A stretch of DNA of 64,000 nucleotides from Mycobacterium colombiense (GTDB taxonomy: Bacteria; Actinomycetota; Actinomycetes; Mycobacteriales; Mycobacteriaceae): the NCBI RefSeq assembly GCF_001672755.1, contig NZ_LZKI01000047.1:34882-98881 (forward strand), read 5' to 3'. The stretch's first letter is position 1; each line of letters begins with the position of its first letter. The position numbers and the translations under genes are program-made. The notes under the pieces are model-generated. The model worked only from the letters and a program-made list of their open reading frames with translations. It was not told the DNA's origin and made no database searches. Positions 24,782-33,351 of the stretch are shown here, in pieces.

Positions 24782-26232
24782 TGTATTTCCGCGAACAGTC
24801 AGCGCGCATGAGCGTGATGCCGAAGACGGGCCGGATGCGCCGCGACCACCGCATCGCGGACTGGAACCCGGAAGACACGGTGGCCTGGGAGGCCGGAAAC
24901 AAGAAGGTCGCCCGGCGCAACCTGCTGTGCACCATCGCCGGTGACCACGTGGCGTTTTCGATCTGGACCCTGTGGCCCGTCATGGCGCTGTTCATGCCGG
25001 GGTCCGTCTACGGCTTCTCCGCCGGCGACAAGCTGCTGCTGGGCGCGGTCGCCACCCTGGTCGGCGGGTGCGCCCGGATCCCCTACACCCTGGGCATCGC
25101 CGCCTTCGGCGGCCGCAACTGGACAACGTTCTCGGCCTTCGTGCTGCTGATTCCGACGGCCGGCACGATCGTGTTGCTGGCCAATCCCGGTCTGCCGCTG
25201 TGGCCGTTCGTGTTGTGCGCGGCCCTGACCGGGCTGGGCGGCGGCAATTACGCGGCCTCGCTGGCCAACGTCAACGCCTTCTACCCGCAGCGGCTCAAGG
25301 GCGGCGCGCTGGCCGTCAACGCCGGCTTCGCCAACCTGGGGGTCGCGGTGATCCAGCTGGTCGGCCTGCTGGTGCTGGCTACCGCCGGGCACGAGGCGCC
25401 GTACTGGGTGTGCGCGGTGTACCTGGTGTTCCTGGTCGTCGTGGGCATCGCGGCCGCGTTGTTCATGGACAACGTCAACCACGGCACCCAGCTGAGCACC
25501 ATGCGCAAGATCCTATTCGAGCGCGACACCCATGTGATCTCGCTGCTCTACATCGCGACCTTCGGCTCGTGGATCGGCTTCTCCTTCGCCTTCGGGCAGG
25601 TGATGCAGGTCAACTTCCTGGACAGCGGGGAGAGCCCCAAGCACGCGGCGCTGCACGCCGCGCAGCTGGCCTTCATCGGGCCGCTGCTGGGCTCGCTGGC
25701 ACGGATCTACGGGGGCCGGCTGGCCGACCGCCTCGGCGGCAGCCGCGTCACCCTGGGCGTGCTGGCCGGTATGACCCTGGGCGCCGGGCTCCTGGTCACC
25801 ATCAGCACCCTCGATGATCACCACGCAGCGTCGCGCTCGACCAGCATGATCGGCTACGTCGCCGGCTTCATGGTGCTGTTCGTCCTGTCCGGGATGGGCA
25901 ACGGCTCGGTCTTCAAGCTGATCCCCTCGGTCTACGAGGCGCGCAGTCGCTCGCTGGATTTGAGCGAAGACGAACGCCGTCATTGGGCCCGGGCGATGTC
26001 GGGATCGCTGATCGGCATCTGTTCGGCCGTCGGGGCGCTCGGTGGCGTCGGAATCAACCTGGCGCTGCGCCAGTCCTACCTGAGTACCGGCACGGAAACG
26101 TCGGCGTACTGGGCTTTTCTGGCCTCCTACGTCGTGGCGGGGATCATGACCTGGATGGTCTACGTCCGCCGTCCCGCATCGGCGCCGGTGCTGTCCGGGT
26201 CGGCGCCGGAAACCGAGGCCGCCCGTGTGTGA
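24781..26232 (+). CDS. narK3: Nitrite/nitrate transporter NarK3
   Basis: This protein of up to 483 residues is a major facilitator of the NNP family and matches NarK3 (Rv0261c). After a soluble N-terminus (RMRRDHRIADWNPEDTVAWE) come about twelve membrane segments with the family glycine-rich motif GLGGGNYAASLANVNAFYP and the second half-motif SGMGNGSVFKLIP. Start uncertain: ATG 24781, 24808 or 24835 are all in frame, none with a strong ribosome site; similarity to NarK3 begins only near the third. It shares the strand with nnaR, 77 bp downstream. A role in nitrate uptake or nitrite handling for assimilation fits the neighbours. Confidence 0.85.
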   Translation: MYFREQSARMSVMPKTGRMRRDHRIADWNPEDTVAWEAGNKKVARRNLLCTIAGDHVAFSIWTLWPVMALFMPGSVYGFSAGDKLLLGAVATLVGGCARIPYTLGIAAFGGRNWTTFSAFVLLIPTAGTIVLLANPGLPLWPFVLCAALTGLGGGNYAASLANVNAFYPQRLKGGALAVNAGFANLGVAVIQLVGLLVLATAGHEAPYWVCAVYLVFLVVVGIAAALFMDNVNHGTQLSTMRKILFERDTHVISLLYIATFGSWIGFSFAFGQVMQVNFLDSGESPKHAALHAAQLAFIGPLLGSLARIYGGRLADRLGGSRVTLGVLAGMTLGAGLLVTISTLDDHHAASRSTSMIGYVAGFMVLFVLSGMGNGSVFKLIPSVYEARSRSLDLSEDERRHWARAMSGSLIGICSAVGALGGVGINLALRQSYLSTGTETSAYWAFLASYVVAGIMTWMVYVRRPASAPVLSGSAPETEAARV

Positions 26233-26271
26233 GCGGACTCGCAATACGGGCAATGCCACAGCAATTGACAG

Positions 26272-26287
26272 GTAACGCAACCGAAAC
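26272..26287 (+). promoter_or_regulatory. GlnR-type box upstream of nnaR
   Basis: GTAAC-N6-GAAAC fits one complete a/b unit of the GlnR consensus gTnAC-n6-GaAAC, lying 23 bp before the nnaR ATG at 26310. GlnR controls nitrate and nitrite assimilation in mycobacteria, so the location is sensible. A second unit is not visible. Confidence 0.5.
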
Positions 26288-26309
26288 GTCGCAGGCATAC
26301 ACAGTTCAT

Positions 26310-27473
26310 ATGGCCCCCCAACTGGCCCCACCAGACTCCGCGCCGCTCACCGGCTACCGGATCGCCGTCACGTCGGCGAACCGCGCCGAGGAGCTGTGCG
26401 CGTTGCTGCGCCGTAACGGCGCGGAGGTTTCCAGCGCGGCGGCCATCAACATCATCGCGCTGCCCGAAGACGATGAACTGCAGAACCACACCGAAGCGGT
26501 GATCGCCCAGCCCCCGGATATCTTGGTGGCGCACACCGGCATCGGCTTTCGCGGCTGGGTCGCCGCGGCCGACGGCTGGGGGCTGGCCACCCAACTGCTG
26601 GCATCGCTCGCCAAGTCGCGGATCGTGGCCCGCGGACCGAAGGCGACCGGCGCGCTGCGCGCCGCCGGCCTGCACGAGGAGTGGTCCCCCAAATCCGAAT
26701 CGTCGCGCGAAGTCCTGCGCTACCTCCTCGAATCGGACGTCGCCGGTAAGCGGATCGCCGTCCAGCTGCACGGCGCGGCCGACGGGTGGGACCCGTTTCC
26801 GGAGTTCATCAACGGACTGCGGGCCGCGGGCGCGCAGGTGGTCCCCATCCACGTATACCGCTGGAAGCCAACGCCGGCCGGCGGCGAGTTCGACCAACTC
26901 GTCGCCTCGGTCGCGCGACGGCAATTCGACGCGGTGACCTTCACCTCCGCACCCGCCGGCGCTGCGCTGCTGGAGCGCAGCCGCGAGCTGGGCATCGAAG
27001 CTCAACTGCTGCAGGCACTTCGCAGCGACGTGCACGCCATGTGCGTCGGTCCGGTCACCGCGCAGCCGTTGATCCGAGCCGGAATCCCCACGTCGTCGCC
27101 CGAGCGAATGCGGTTGGGGGCGTTGGCCCGCCACATCGCGCAGCAGCTCCCGCCGCTGCGGTCGTGCGCCATCCGCGCCGCCGGCCACGACATCGAGATC
27201 CGTGGCACCTGCGTACTGGTCGACGGTTCGGTGAAGTCGCTGTCCGGGTCGGGCATGGCCACCCTGCGCGCGCTGGCCCAGCGCCCTGGCGATGTCGTCG
27301 CGCGCAACGATTTGTTACGAGTGCTTCCCGGCAACAGCAACGACCCCCACGCCGTCGATACCGCAGTGTTGCGGCTGCGAACGGCGTTGGGCGACAAGAA
27401 CATCATCGCGACGGTGGTCAAGCGCGGCTACCGGCTCGCGATCGACCATTCGGAAGATCCCCCATGGCATTGA
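26310..27473 (+). CDS. nnaR: NnaR-type nitrate assimilation regulator (HemD-like plus DNA-binding domain)
   Basis: This 387-residue fusion has a uroporphyrinogen-III synthase fold in residues 1-260 (TSANRAEELCALLRRNGAEV near the start; VTFTSAPAGAALLERSRELG near 210-230). A winged-helix domain of the OmpR/PhoB type follows at 275-385 (LSGSGMATLRALAQRPGDVV, RVLPGNSNDPHAVDTAVLRL, and TVVKRGYRLAI). Rv0260c and M. smegmatis NnaR have this layout and co-regulate narK and nirBD with GlnR. I use ATG 26310, where similarity to Rv0260c begins; the upstream ATG at 26253 would put the GlnR box inside the gene. It overlaps the next gene by 10 bp. Confidence 0.85.
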   Translation: MAPQLAPPDSAPLTGYRIAVTSANRAEELCALLRRNGAEVSSAAAINIIALPEDDELQNHTEAVIAQPPDILVAHTGIGFRGWVAAADGWGLATQLLASLAKSRIVARGPKATGALRAAGLHEEWSPKSESSREVLRYLLESDVAGKRIAVQLHGAADGWDPFPEFINGLRAAGAQVVPIHVYRWKPTPAGGEFDQLVASVARRQFDAVTFTSAPAGAALLERSRELGIEAQLLQALRSDVHAMCVGPVTAQPLIRAGIPTSSPERMRLGALARHIAQQLPPLRSCAIRAAGHDIEIRGTCVLVDGSVKSLSGSGMATLRALAQRPGDVVARNDLLRVLPGNSNDPHAVDTAVLRLRTALGDKNIIATVVKRGYRLAIDHSEDPPWH

Positions 27474-28237
27474 TTCTGGTGGCGCATGGCACCCGCAGGC
27501 CGGGTGGCGTGTCGATGATCGAAAACCTTGCGGCACAGGTGAGTACGCTGGTGCACAGCATGGTGGACGTTGCCTACGTGGACGTGGTGGGTCCCACCCC
27601 AAGTGAAGTCCTGTTGCGCGCGAAGGCCGCCGACCGCCCCGCCATCGTGGTGCCCGCGTTCCTGGCACGCGGATACCACGTTCGGGCCGATCTGCCCGCC
27701 CACGTCGAGATCAGCGGGCACCCGAATGTGATCGTCACCCCGGCGTTGGGCCCGAGCGGTCAAATGGCCCGGATCGTCGGCGATCAGTTGGTGAAATGCG
27801 GTTGGCGACCGGGTGATTCGGTGATCCTGGCGGCCGCGGGGACCTCGGACGTCAAGGCGCGCACCGACCTGCACACCACCGCGACGCTGGTGTCGGCGCT
27901 GACCGGATCGCGGGTGAGCCTGGCCTTCGCGGCGACCGGTGAGCCGCAGCTGCCCGAGGCGGTGGACCGGGCCCGGACCCGGGCGCACCGCGCCGGCGGA
28001 CGCGTGGTCGTCGCCTCATATCTACTGGCCGACGGCCTTTTCCAGCAACGGCTGCACGCCTGCGGCGCCGACCTGGTCAGTGAGCCGCTGGGCACCCATC
28101 CCGGGTTGGCGCGGCTGGTCGCGAATCGATTCCGGCGGGCCCTGCCGCCGGTCCTCGCGCCCACCGGCCGGCAGTCGTCGCGCCGATCGAGCCCGCACCA
28201 GCTGGCCCACGGCCGCACCGTACGGTCCGCGCCCTAG
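27464..28237 (+). CDS. Sirohydrochlorin chelatase-like (CbiX/SirB) protein
   Basis: This 257-residue protein has the CbiX repeat architecture: LILVAHGTRRPGG at the start (metal-ligand His near residue 8), the EVLLRAKAADRPAIVVPAFLARGYHVR segment (about residues 45-72), and a second half with VILAAAGTSDVKART. The family inserts Fe2+ or Co2+ into sirohydrochlorin, which would supply siroheme for NirB. It corresponds to Rv0259c. The second half lacks a clear second HG motif (AAGTS instead). Its ATG overlaps the end of nnaR by 10 bp, so the two are translated from one message. Confidence 0.75.
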   Translation: MALILVAHGTRRPGGVSMIENLAAQVSTLVHSMVDVAYVDVVGPTPSEVLLRAKAADRPAIVVPAFLARGYHVRADLPAHVEISGHPNVIVTPALGPSGQMARIVGDQLVKCGWRPGDSVILAAAGTSDVKARTDLHTTATLVSALTGSRVSLAFAATGEPQLPEAVDRARTRAHRAGGRVVVASYLLADGLFQQRLHACGADLVSEPLGTHPGLARLVANRFRRALPPVLAPTGRQSSRRSSPHQLAHGRTVRSAP

Positions 28238-28315
28238 CGCAAAACGCCTGCTGGTGAGGCGCGCCGGTGTGCGGCGTTCCTTGATCTTTGATCGCAGACG
28301 GGTGATCCTGACACC

Positions 28316-28768
28316 ATGCCCCGCCGCGAAGAGCCATCGCCTGGGATCCTGGATCCTGTCGCCAAGATGCTGCGGTTGCCCTTCGGCACACCGGAATTCA
28401 TCGACCGGATCGTCACCGGCGGGGTCAACCAGGTGGGCCGGCGGACTTTGCGCACGCTGATCACGACGTGGGACGCGGCGGGCGGCGGCCCGTTCGCGGC
28501 CAGCGCCATCGCGTCGACGGGGATGGCGAAGACCGCCGAAATCGTGCAGGGCATGTTCATCGGCCCGGTCTTCGGCCCGCTGCTGAAAATTCTGGGCGCC
28601 GACAAGGTGGCCCAGCGGGCCTCGTTGTGCGCCTCGCAGTTGGTGGGGCTGGGCATCATGCGCTACGGCATCCGCTCCGAGCCGCTGCACTCGATGTCGG
28701 TGGACGCGCTCGTCGACGCAATCGGGCCGACGATGCAGCGCTACCTGGTCGGCGACATCACCCGCTGA
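28316..28768 (+). CDS. TetR C-terminal-like protein without DNA-binding domain
   Basis: This 150-residue protein corresponds to Rv0258c. It lacks the TetR HTH, but the portion from about residue 60 to the end (VAQRASLCASQLVGLGIMRY, then SEPLHSMSVDALVDAIGPTM and QRYLVGDI) matches the ligand/dimerisation domain of one TetR subgroup. It may be a degenerate regulator that binds ligand or dimerises with a partner. ATG 28316 follows a short gap after the chelatase gene, and the gene converges with nirD, whose stop is only 16 bp away; the cobU/cobQ1/PPE2 genes found here in M. tuberculosis are absent. Confidence 0.7.
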   Translation: MPRREEPSPGILDPVAKMLRLPFGTPEFIDRIVTGGVNQVGRRTLRTLITTWDAAGGGPFAASAIASTGMAKTAEIVQGMFIGPVFGPLLKILGADKVAQRASLCASQLVGLGIMRYGIRSEPLHSMSVDALVDAIGPTMQRYLVGDITR

Positions 28769-28783
28769 ACCGGGCGTTAGGGC

Positions 28784-29152
28784 TCAGGCAGCCCGCGGCT
28801 GGTAGTCGCGCGCGACCTGAACGTAGCCGTCGTCGGTGATCCGCACCGGGTAGACCGGCACCGAAACGGCCGGATCGTCCAGGCAGGAACCGTCTTCGAG
28901 CGAGAACGCCTGCTTCAAGATGGGCGACTGAACCGTGACGCAGCCGTCGCGGTCACCCACGATTCCGCGGGAGAGCACCGCGGCACCGGAGAACGGGTCG
29001 ACGTTGCCCACCGCGTACACCGAGCCGTCGTCGAGCCGGAACAACGCCGCCTGGGAACCGTCGTCCAGCAGCACGCCGACGCCGCGGCCCGGAATGAGGT
29101 GGTCGTAAGCGCACGCGCTGGTCCACACCTGGATGTCGTTGAGAAGTGTCAT
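28784..29152 (-). CDS. nirD: Nitrite reductase small subunit NirD
   Basis: This 122-residue protein has the NirD fold, a Rieske-like beta sandwich without cluster ligands. Recognisable positions are VWTSACAYDHLIPGRGVGVL (residues 9-28), VYAVGNVDPFSGAAVLSRGI (45-64) and LKQAFSLEDGSCLDDP (79-94). It is the small partner of NirB in the assimilatory NADH-dependent reduction of nitrite to ammonia. ATG 29152 follows AAGGGATC; nirB ends 10 bp upstream, so they form one operon, as Rv0252-Rv0253. Confidence 0.92.
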   Translation of the reverse strand: MTLLNDIQVWTSACAYDHLIPGRGVGVLLDDGSQAALFRLDDGSVYAVGNVDPFSGAAVLSRGIVGDRDGCVTVQSPILKQAFSLEDGSCLDDPAVSVPVYPVRITDDGYVQVARDYQPRAA

Positions 29153-29162
29153 GATCCCTTCC

Positions 29163-31745
29163 TCATTCCTCCGGAGTTGTCGCTTCGCGAACCCGCGGCA
29201 TACCAATGGACACAGGGATTTTGCGGCCGGCATGCTCGGTGAACGTGACCGTCGAGTCGACGGCGTCCGGGGCGTTGACGAACGACACGAACCGCGACAG
29301 CTTGTCCGGGTCGTCCAGCACGCCCTTCCATTCGCACTTGTAGTTCTCGACATGCCGCTCCATTGCGGCCTCGAATTCCTCGGCCAGGCCGAGCGAGTCC
29401 TCGCACACCACCTCGCGCACGTGGTCGAGCCCGCCGTCCAGCGAGTCGACCCAGGGCGCCGTGCGTTGCAGCCGGTCGGCCGTCCGGATGTAGTACATGA
29501 CGAACCGGTCGACGTAGCGGACCAGCGTTTCGGTGTCCAGGTCGCTGGCCAGCAGCTGCGCGTGTTTGGGCGTCATACCGCCGTTGCCGCCGACGTAGAG
29601 GTTCCAGCCCTTTTCGGTGGCGATGACACCGACGTCCTTCGACCGGGCCTCGGCGCACTCGCGCGCGCAACCCGAGACGCCCATCTTGATCTTGTGCGGT
29701 GCCCGCAGTCCGCGGTAGCGCAGTTCCAGATCGATGGCCAGCTGCACCGAATCCTGCTGGCCGTACCGGCACCAGTCGGTGCCCACGCAGCTCTTCACCG
29801 TGCGCAGCGCCTTGCCGTACGCGTGGCCGGATTCCATGCCGCCGTCGACCAGGCGCTTCCAGATCTCCGGCAGTTGGTCCACCCGGGCGCCGAACATGTC
29901 GATACGCTGGCCGCCGGTGATTTTGGTGTAAAGCCCGAAGTCCTGGGCGATCTGGCCGATCAGGATCAGATGCTCGGGCCTGATGTCACCGCCGGGAACC
30001 CGCGGCACCACCGAGTAGCTGCCGTTCTTCTGGATGTTGGCCAGGAAGTGGTCGTTGGAGTCCTGCAGCGAGGCCTGCTCGCCTTCGAGGATGTGGTCCG
30101 ACCCGGTGGAAGCCAGGATGGAGGCCACGACGGGTTTGCAGATGTCGCAACCCTTTCCGCGGCCGAAACGCTCCAGCAGGCCCGAGAAGGTCCGGATCTC
30201 GGTGGCCGAGATGATCTCGAACAGCTCCGCGCGCGACTGGCTGAAGTGCTCGCACAGCGCCTTGGACTGTTCCACGCCCTCGGCTTCCAGCAGCTGCTTG
30301 AGCAGCGGGACGCACGACCCGCACGAGGTGCCGGCCGAGGTGCATGCCTTGAGCGCGGGGACATCGGCGCATCCGTCGGCGATCGCACACTTCAGGTCGC
30401 CCTTGGTGACGTTGTTGCATGAGCAGATCTGTGCCGAATCCGGCAGCGCCCCAACGCCCAACGCCGCACCGCCGCCGGATTGCACCGGCGCGATCAGCGC
30501 CAGCGGGTCCCCGGGCAGCTCGCTACCGACCATGGGCCGCAGCACCCCGTAGGACGAGGCGTCGCCGACCAGCACGCCGCCGAGCAGCGTCTTGGCGTCG
30601 TCGGAGAGCACCAGCTTGGCGTAGGTCCGATTGACCGCATCGTTGATGGCGACCTCGAGGCAATTCTCGGTCGTCCCCATCGCGTCGCCGAAGCTGGCCA
30701 CGTCGACGCCCAGCAGTTTGAGCTTCGTGGACAGGTCCGCCTCGCCGAACTCCGCGACGCCGTCCAGCAGCCGATCGGCCACCACCTCCGCCGAGGTGTA
30801 GCCCGGGCCCACCAGGCCGTAGCAGCGCCCGCCGATCGCGGCGACCTCACCGATCGCGTAGATGTCGGGATCGCTTGTCTGGCAAGCCACGTCGGTGAGC
30901 ACCCCGCCGCGCTCGGCGCGCGTCAGCCCGGCGGCGGTGGCCAGCTCGTCGCGCGGCCGGATGCCGGCCGCGAAGATCACCAGGCCGGCGTCGATGACCT
31001 GGCCGTCGCTCAGGGTCACTCGCACCGAGGTGGTGCCGTCCGAGTGGTCGACCGCCTCGATCGATTCGGTGCCCGTGCCGACGTGCACCGAGATGCCGAG
31101 CTCGCCGATCATCCTGGCCAGCAGCCCGCCGCCGGCCTCGTCGATCTGCTGGGCCATCAGTCGCGGCATCATCTCGATGACGTGGGTCTGTAATCCGAAC
31201 TGGCGCAGCGCATTAGCGGCTTCCAAGCCGAGCAGGCCGCCGCCGATCACGACACCCGCAGTGGCGTGCGAGGTTTCGACCGTGCGCTGGGCGTCGGCGC
31301 GGATGGCGTCGAGGTCGTCCAGCGTGCGGTACACGTGGCAGGCGGGCAGGTCGTGGCCCGGCACCGGCGGCACGAAGGCGTACGACCCGGTCGCCAGGAC
31401 CAAGGTGTCGTAGCCGTGCCGCTGGCCGTCGGCGGTGACCACCGTCTTTGCGGCGCGGTCTATTTCGGTAACCCGCTGGTTGAGCACCAGTCGGACCAGT
31501 TCGTCACCCTCGTATTCGTTGCCGGGCAATGCCAGTAGCTTGCGATCCCAGCTGTCGGTATAGGAGGTCAGTCCCACGCGGTCATAGGCCGCGTCGGTCT
31601 CCTCGGCGAAAACCGTGATGCGCCACAATCCCTCGGTGTCACGGGCGCGGAGCGCCTCGACGAACCGGTGCCCCACCATGCCATGTCCGACTACGATGAT
31701 GTGACGAGGCGCACAACTGGCGCGCGAAATCCCGTCTGCAGACAT
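29163..31745 (-). CDS. nirB: Nitrite reductase large subunit NirB
   Basis: This 860-residue flavoprotein reduces nitrite to ammonia with NADH. Domains in order: FAD-binding (GHGMVGHRF at about 20-28), NADH-binding (VVIGGGLLGLEA at about 165-176), a BFD-type [2Fe-2S] site (C441, C443, C475, C478), then the sulfite/nitrite reductase domain with the [4Fe-4S]-siroheme cysteines in CVGTDWCRYG (about 647) and GVSGCAREC (about 684-692). Length fits Rv0252. It is first gene of the nirBD operon and divergent from hsp20. Siroheme could be furnished by the chelatase-like protein encoded at 27464. Confidence 0.95.
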   Translation of the reverse strand: MSADGISRASCAPRHIIVVGHGMVGHRFVEALRARDTEGLWRITVFAEETDAAYDRVGLTSYTDSWDRKLLALPGNEYEGDELVRLVLNQRVTEIDRAAKTVVTADGQRHGYDTLVLATGSYAFVPPVPGHDLPACHVYRTLDDLDAIRADAQRTVETSHATAGVVIGGGLLGLEAANALRQFGLQTHVIEMMPRLMAQQIDEAGGGLLARMIGELGISVHVGTGTESIEAVDHSDGTTSVRVTLSDGQVIDAGLVIFAAGIRPRDELATAAGLTRAERGGVLTDVACQTSDPDIYAIGEVAAIGGRCYGLVGPGYTSAEVVADRLLDGVAEFGEADLSTKLKLLGVDVASFGDAMGTTENCLEVAINDAVNRTYAKLVLSDDAKTLLGGVLVGDASSYGVLRPMVGSELPGDPLALIAPVQSGGGAALGVGALPDSAQICSCNNVTKGDLKCAIADGCADVPALKACTSAGTSCGSCVPLLKQLLEAEGVEQSKALCEHFSQSRAELFEIISATEIRTFSGLLERFGRGKGCDICKPVVASILASTGSDHILEGEQASLQDSNDHFLANIQKNGSYSVVPRVPGGDIRPEHLILIGQIAQDFGLYTKITGGQRIDMFGARVDQLPEIWKRLVDGGMESGHAYGKALRTVKSCVGTDWCRYGQQDSVQLAIDLELRYRGLRAPHKIKMGVSGCARECAEARSKDVGVIATEKGWNLYVGGNGGMTPKHAQLLASDLDTETLVRYVDRFVMYYIRTADRLQRTAPWVDSLDGGLDHVREVVCEDSLGLAEEFEAAMERHVENYKCEWKGVLDDPDKLSRFVSFVNAPDAVDSTVTFTEHAGRKIPVSIGMPRVREATTPEE

Positions 31746-31817
31746 GGCTTTGAGAGTAACGGCCAGAAATTACGTTCTTTTCGCGCAATGTGACGGTCCT
31801 ATGACGAGGATCTCACA

Positions 31818-31839
31818 ACTCACAGGAAGGTCTGTGAGT
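31818..31839. promoter_or_regulatory. 8-6-8 inverted repeat between nirB and hsp20
   Basis: ACTCACAG-GAAGGT-CTGTGAGT is a perfect inverted repeat. Together with nearby direct TCACA repeats (31813, 31820, 31926, 31937) it resembles response-regulator sites. In M. tuberculosis the acr2 promoter is reported to be MprA-controlled; assignment here is inference. Confidence 0.45.
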
Positions 31840-31868
31840 GATCGTTCGCTGGCGGCGAACGACGAGGT

Positions 31869-31895
31869 GGAACTTTAGCGGGGTCGACTCATGTT
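31869..31895 (+). promoter_or_regulatory. Extracytoplasmic-stress promoter overlapping an HspR-type HAIR element
   Basis: GGAAC at 31869-31873 and GTT at 31893-31895, 19 bp apart, fit a SigE/SigH-type promoter. Overlapping it, CTTTAGC-N7-ACTCATG at 31873-31893 resembles the HAIR operator CTTGAGT-N7-ACTCAAG (11 of 14 bases). Both controls are known for the M. tuberculosis acr2 gene. Confidence 0.5.
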
Positions 31896-31972
31896 TGTAC
31901 TAGTAGCCGGTCGCGCAGGCGCCGGTCACAGGAATCTCACAATGAAGCTCAAGGAATTAGAAGGGAAGCGCC

Positions 31973-32413
31973 ATGAGTAACCTCGCATTGTGGTCGCGAC
32001 CGGCCTGGGACACCGACCGGTGGTTGCGCGACTTTTTCGGCCCCGCCGCCGCGGCGGACTGGAACACCCCAGCGACCAGCGGTTTCAAGCCCGCCGCCGA
32101 GATCGTCAAGGACGGCGACGACGCGATAGTACGTGTCGAGCTCCCGGGCGTTGACGTCGACCAGGACGTCAACGTGGAGGTCGACCGCGGACGCTTGGTC
32201 ATCCACGGCGAGCACCGCGATCAGCGCTCGGAGGAGAAGGAAGGCCGCACGCTGCGGGAGATCCGGTACGGATCGTTCCGCCGGTCGTTTCAACTGCCCG
32301 CCCACGTCACCGGCGACGCCATCACGGCGACCTACGACGCCGGCGTGCTGACGGTGCGGGTCGCCGGTGCCTACGCCGGGAACCAGGCGCAGCGCATCGA
32401 GATCACCAAATAG
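31973..32413 (+). CDS. Small heat-shock protein (Hsp20, Acr2-like)
   Basis: This 146-residue alpha-crystallin-type chaperone corresponds to Rv0251c (Acr2/HrpA). The core covers residues 40-138, with EIVKDGDDAIVRVELPGVDV, the GRLVIHGEHR strand and the C-terminal-core signature ATYDAGVLTVRVAG, and a short C-terminal tail IEITK carrying the IxI motif. It holds unfolded proteins under heat or envelope stress. ATG 31973 has AAGGGAAGCGCC upstream. The promoter region carries SigE/SigH-type and HspR-type elements. It is divergent from nirB and convergent with the PEP mutase-like gene. Confidence 0.9.
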   Translation: MSNLALWSRPAWDTDRWLRDFFGPAAAADWNTPATSGFKPAAEIVKDGDDAIVRVELPGVDVDQDVNVEVDRGRLVIHGEHRDQRSEEKEGRTLREIRYGSFRRSFQLPAHVTGDAITATYDAGVLTVRVAGAYAGNQAQRIEITK

Positions 32414-32442
32414 TCTCCGACGGAGTTCGGAGAAAAGTAGCC

Positions 32443-32477
32443 GAATCCGGCGGAGCCGCAACGACTCCGCCGGATTC
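32443..32477. terminator. Hairpin between hsp20 and the convergent lyase gene
   Basis: GAATCCGGCGGAG and CTCCGCCGGATTC form a perfect 13-bp stem with a 9-nt loop between two convergent genes. It lacks a T-tract and ends 7 bp before the stop at 32484, so it could serve both directions. Confidence 0.65.
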
Positions 32478-32483
32478 AGCGCG

Positions 32484-33245
32484 TCAGCCCCAGCGGGCCA
32501 GCAGCTCCGTGGCCCGGGTCGCCAGCGCGGCCTGCAGGAATGGCCCGAAGCTGATGCGCGCCACGCCCAGCGGGCCGAAGGAAGACGGGTCGTCCTGGTC
32601 GGGCAGGGCGATGGCGTTGACGGGCAGCTCCAACTCGGCGGTCAAGCGCCGCAACGTGTCGGGGTCGTGGCGACCTACCGGATACAGCACATCGGCGCCG
32701 GCGGCCGCCGCCTGATTCAGGCGCGCCACCGCGCGCTCGACGCGATCGGACGCCTCGCCGTCCTGGCGCAGGAACAGATCGGTCCGGGCATTGATGACGA
32801 CATGCACCCCGGCCGCGTCGGCGGCCGACCGCAGCGCCCCGACCAACTCCGCATGTTCGTCGGCGGACCGCAGCCGCTTGCCCTCCGAGTGCACGGTGTC
32901 CTCGATGTTCAGCCCGACGGCCCCGACGCTCAGCAGGCCTTCGATCAGCCGGCCCGCCGGCTGCCCGTAGCCGGATTCGATGTCCACCGACACCGGGACG
33001 TCGACCGCGGCGGTGATCTGTGCGACCCGGGTGAGGACATCGTCGAACGACATGCCCTCGTTGTCGGGTTTGCCGATCGAGTCGGCCATCGGGTGACTGC
33101 CCACGGTGAGGGCGGCGAATCCGGCGCCGGAGGCCAGCCGTGCCGACCAGGCATCCCACACGGTCGGCAGGATGACCGGGTTGCCCGGCCGGTGCAGTTC
33201 CAGCAGCGTGGCGGCGCGCTCGGCGGGTGTGGTGGGTCCCGTCAT
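32484..33245 (-). CDS. Isocitrate lyase/PEP mutase superfamily protein
   Basis: This 253-residue protein of the PEP mutase/isocitrate lyase-like group has a TIM-barrel. Visible landmarks are ILPTVWDAWSARLASGAGF, the metal-site region SVDIESGYG, and GLNIEDTVHSEGKRL, followed by VINARTDLF. The small size and lack of the KKCGH motif make it a carboxyphosphonoenolpyruvate- or oxaloacetate-type lyase rather than true isocitrate lyase; M. tuberculosis Rv1998c is similar. ATG 33245 follows GAGGGAGCAAACACCT; an ATG seven codons upstream is weaker. The reaction is unknown. No neighbour of related metabolism is obvious. Confidence 0.75.
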   Translation of the reverse strand: MTGPTTPAERAATLLELHRPGNPVILPTVWDAWSARLASGAGFAALTVGSHPMADSIGKPDNEGMSFDDVLTRVAQITAAVDVPVSVDIESGYGQPAGRLIEGLLSVGAVGLNIEDTVHSEGKRLRSADEHAELVGALRSAADAAGVHVVINARTDLFLRQDGEASDRVERAVARLNQAAAAGADVLYPVGRHDPDTLRRLTAELELPVNAIALPDQDDPSSFGPLGVARISFGPFLQAALATRATELLARWG

Positions 33246-33351
33246 AGGTGTTTGCTCCCTCGGCATCCGGACTCAACGGCCTGACGTCTGGCGTGTGCCG
33301 TGGATAGTATCGAGGGCGTACTGTGATCCGAAACACTGCCGAGGAGATCCG

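Noticed and set aside
31746..31800. GlnR box directly before nirB
   Set aside because: GTCAC, GTAAT and GTAAC half-sites exist but the spacing to GaAAC partners is off by one in every register I tried.
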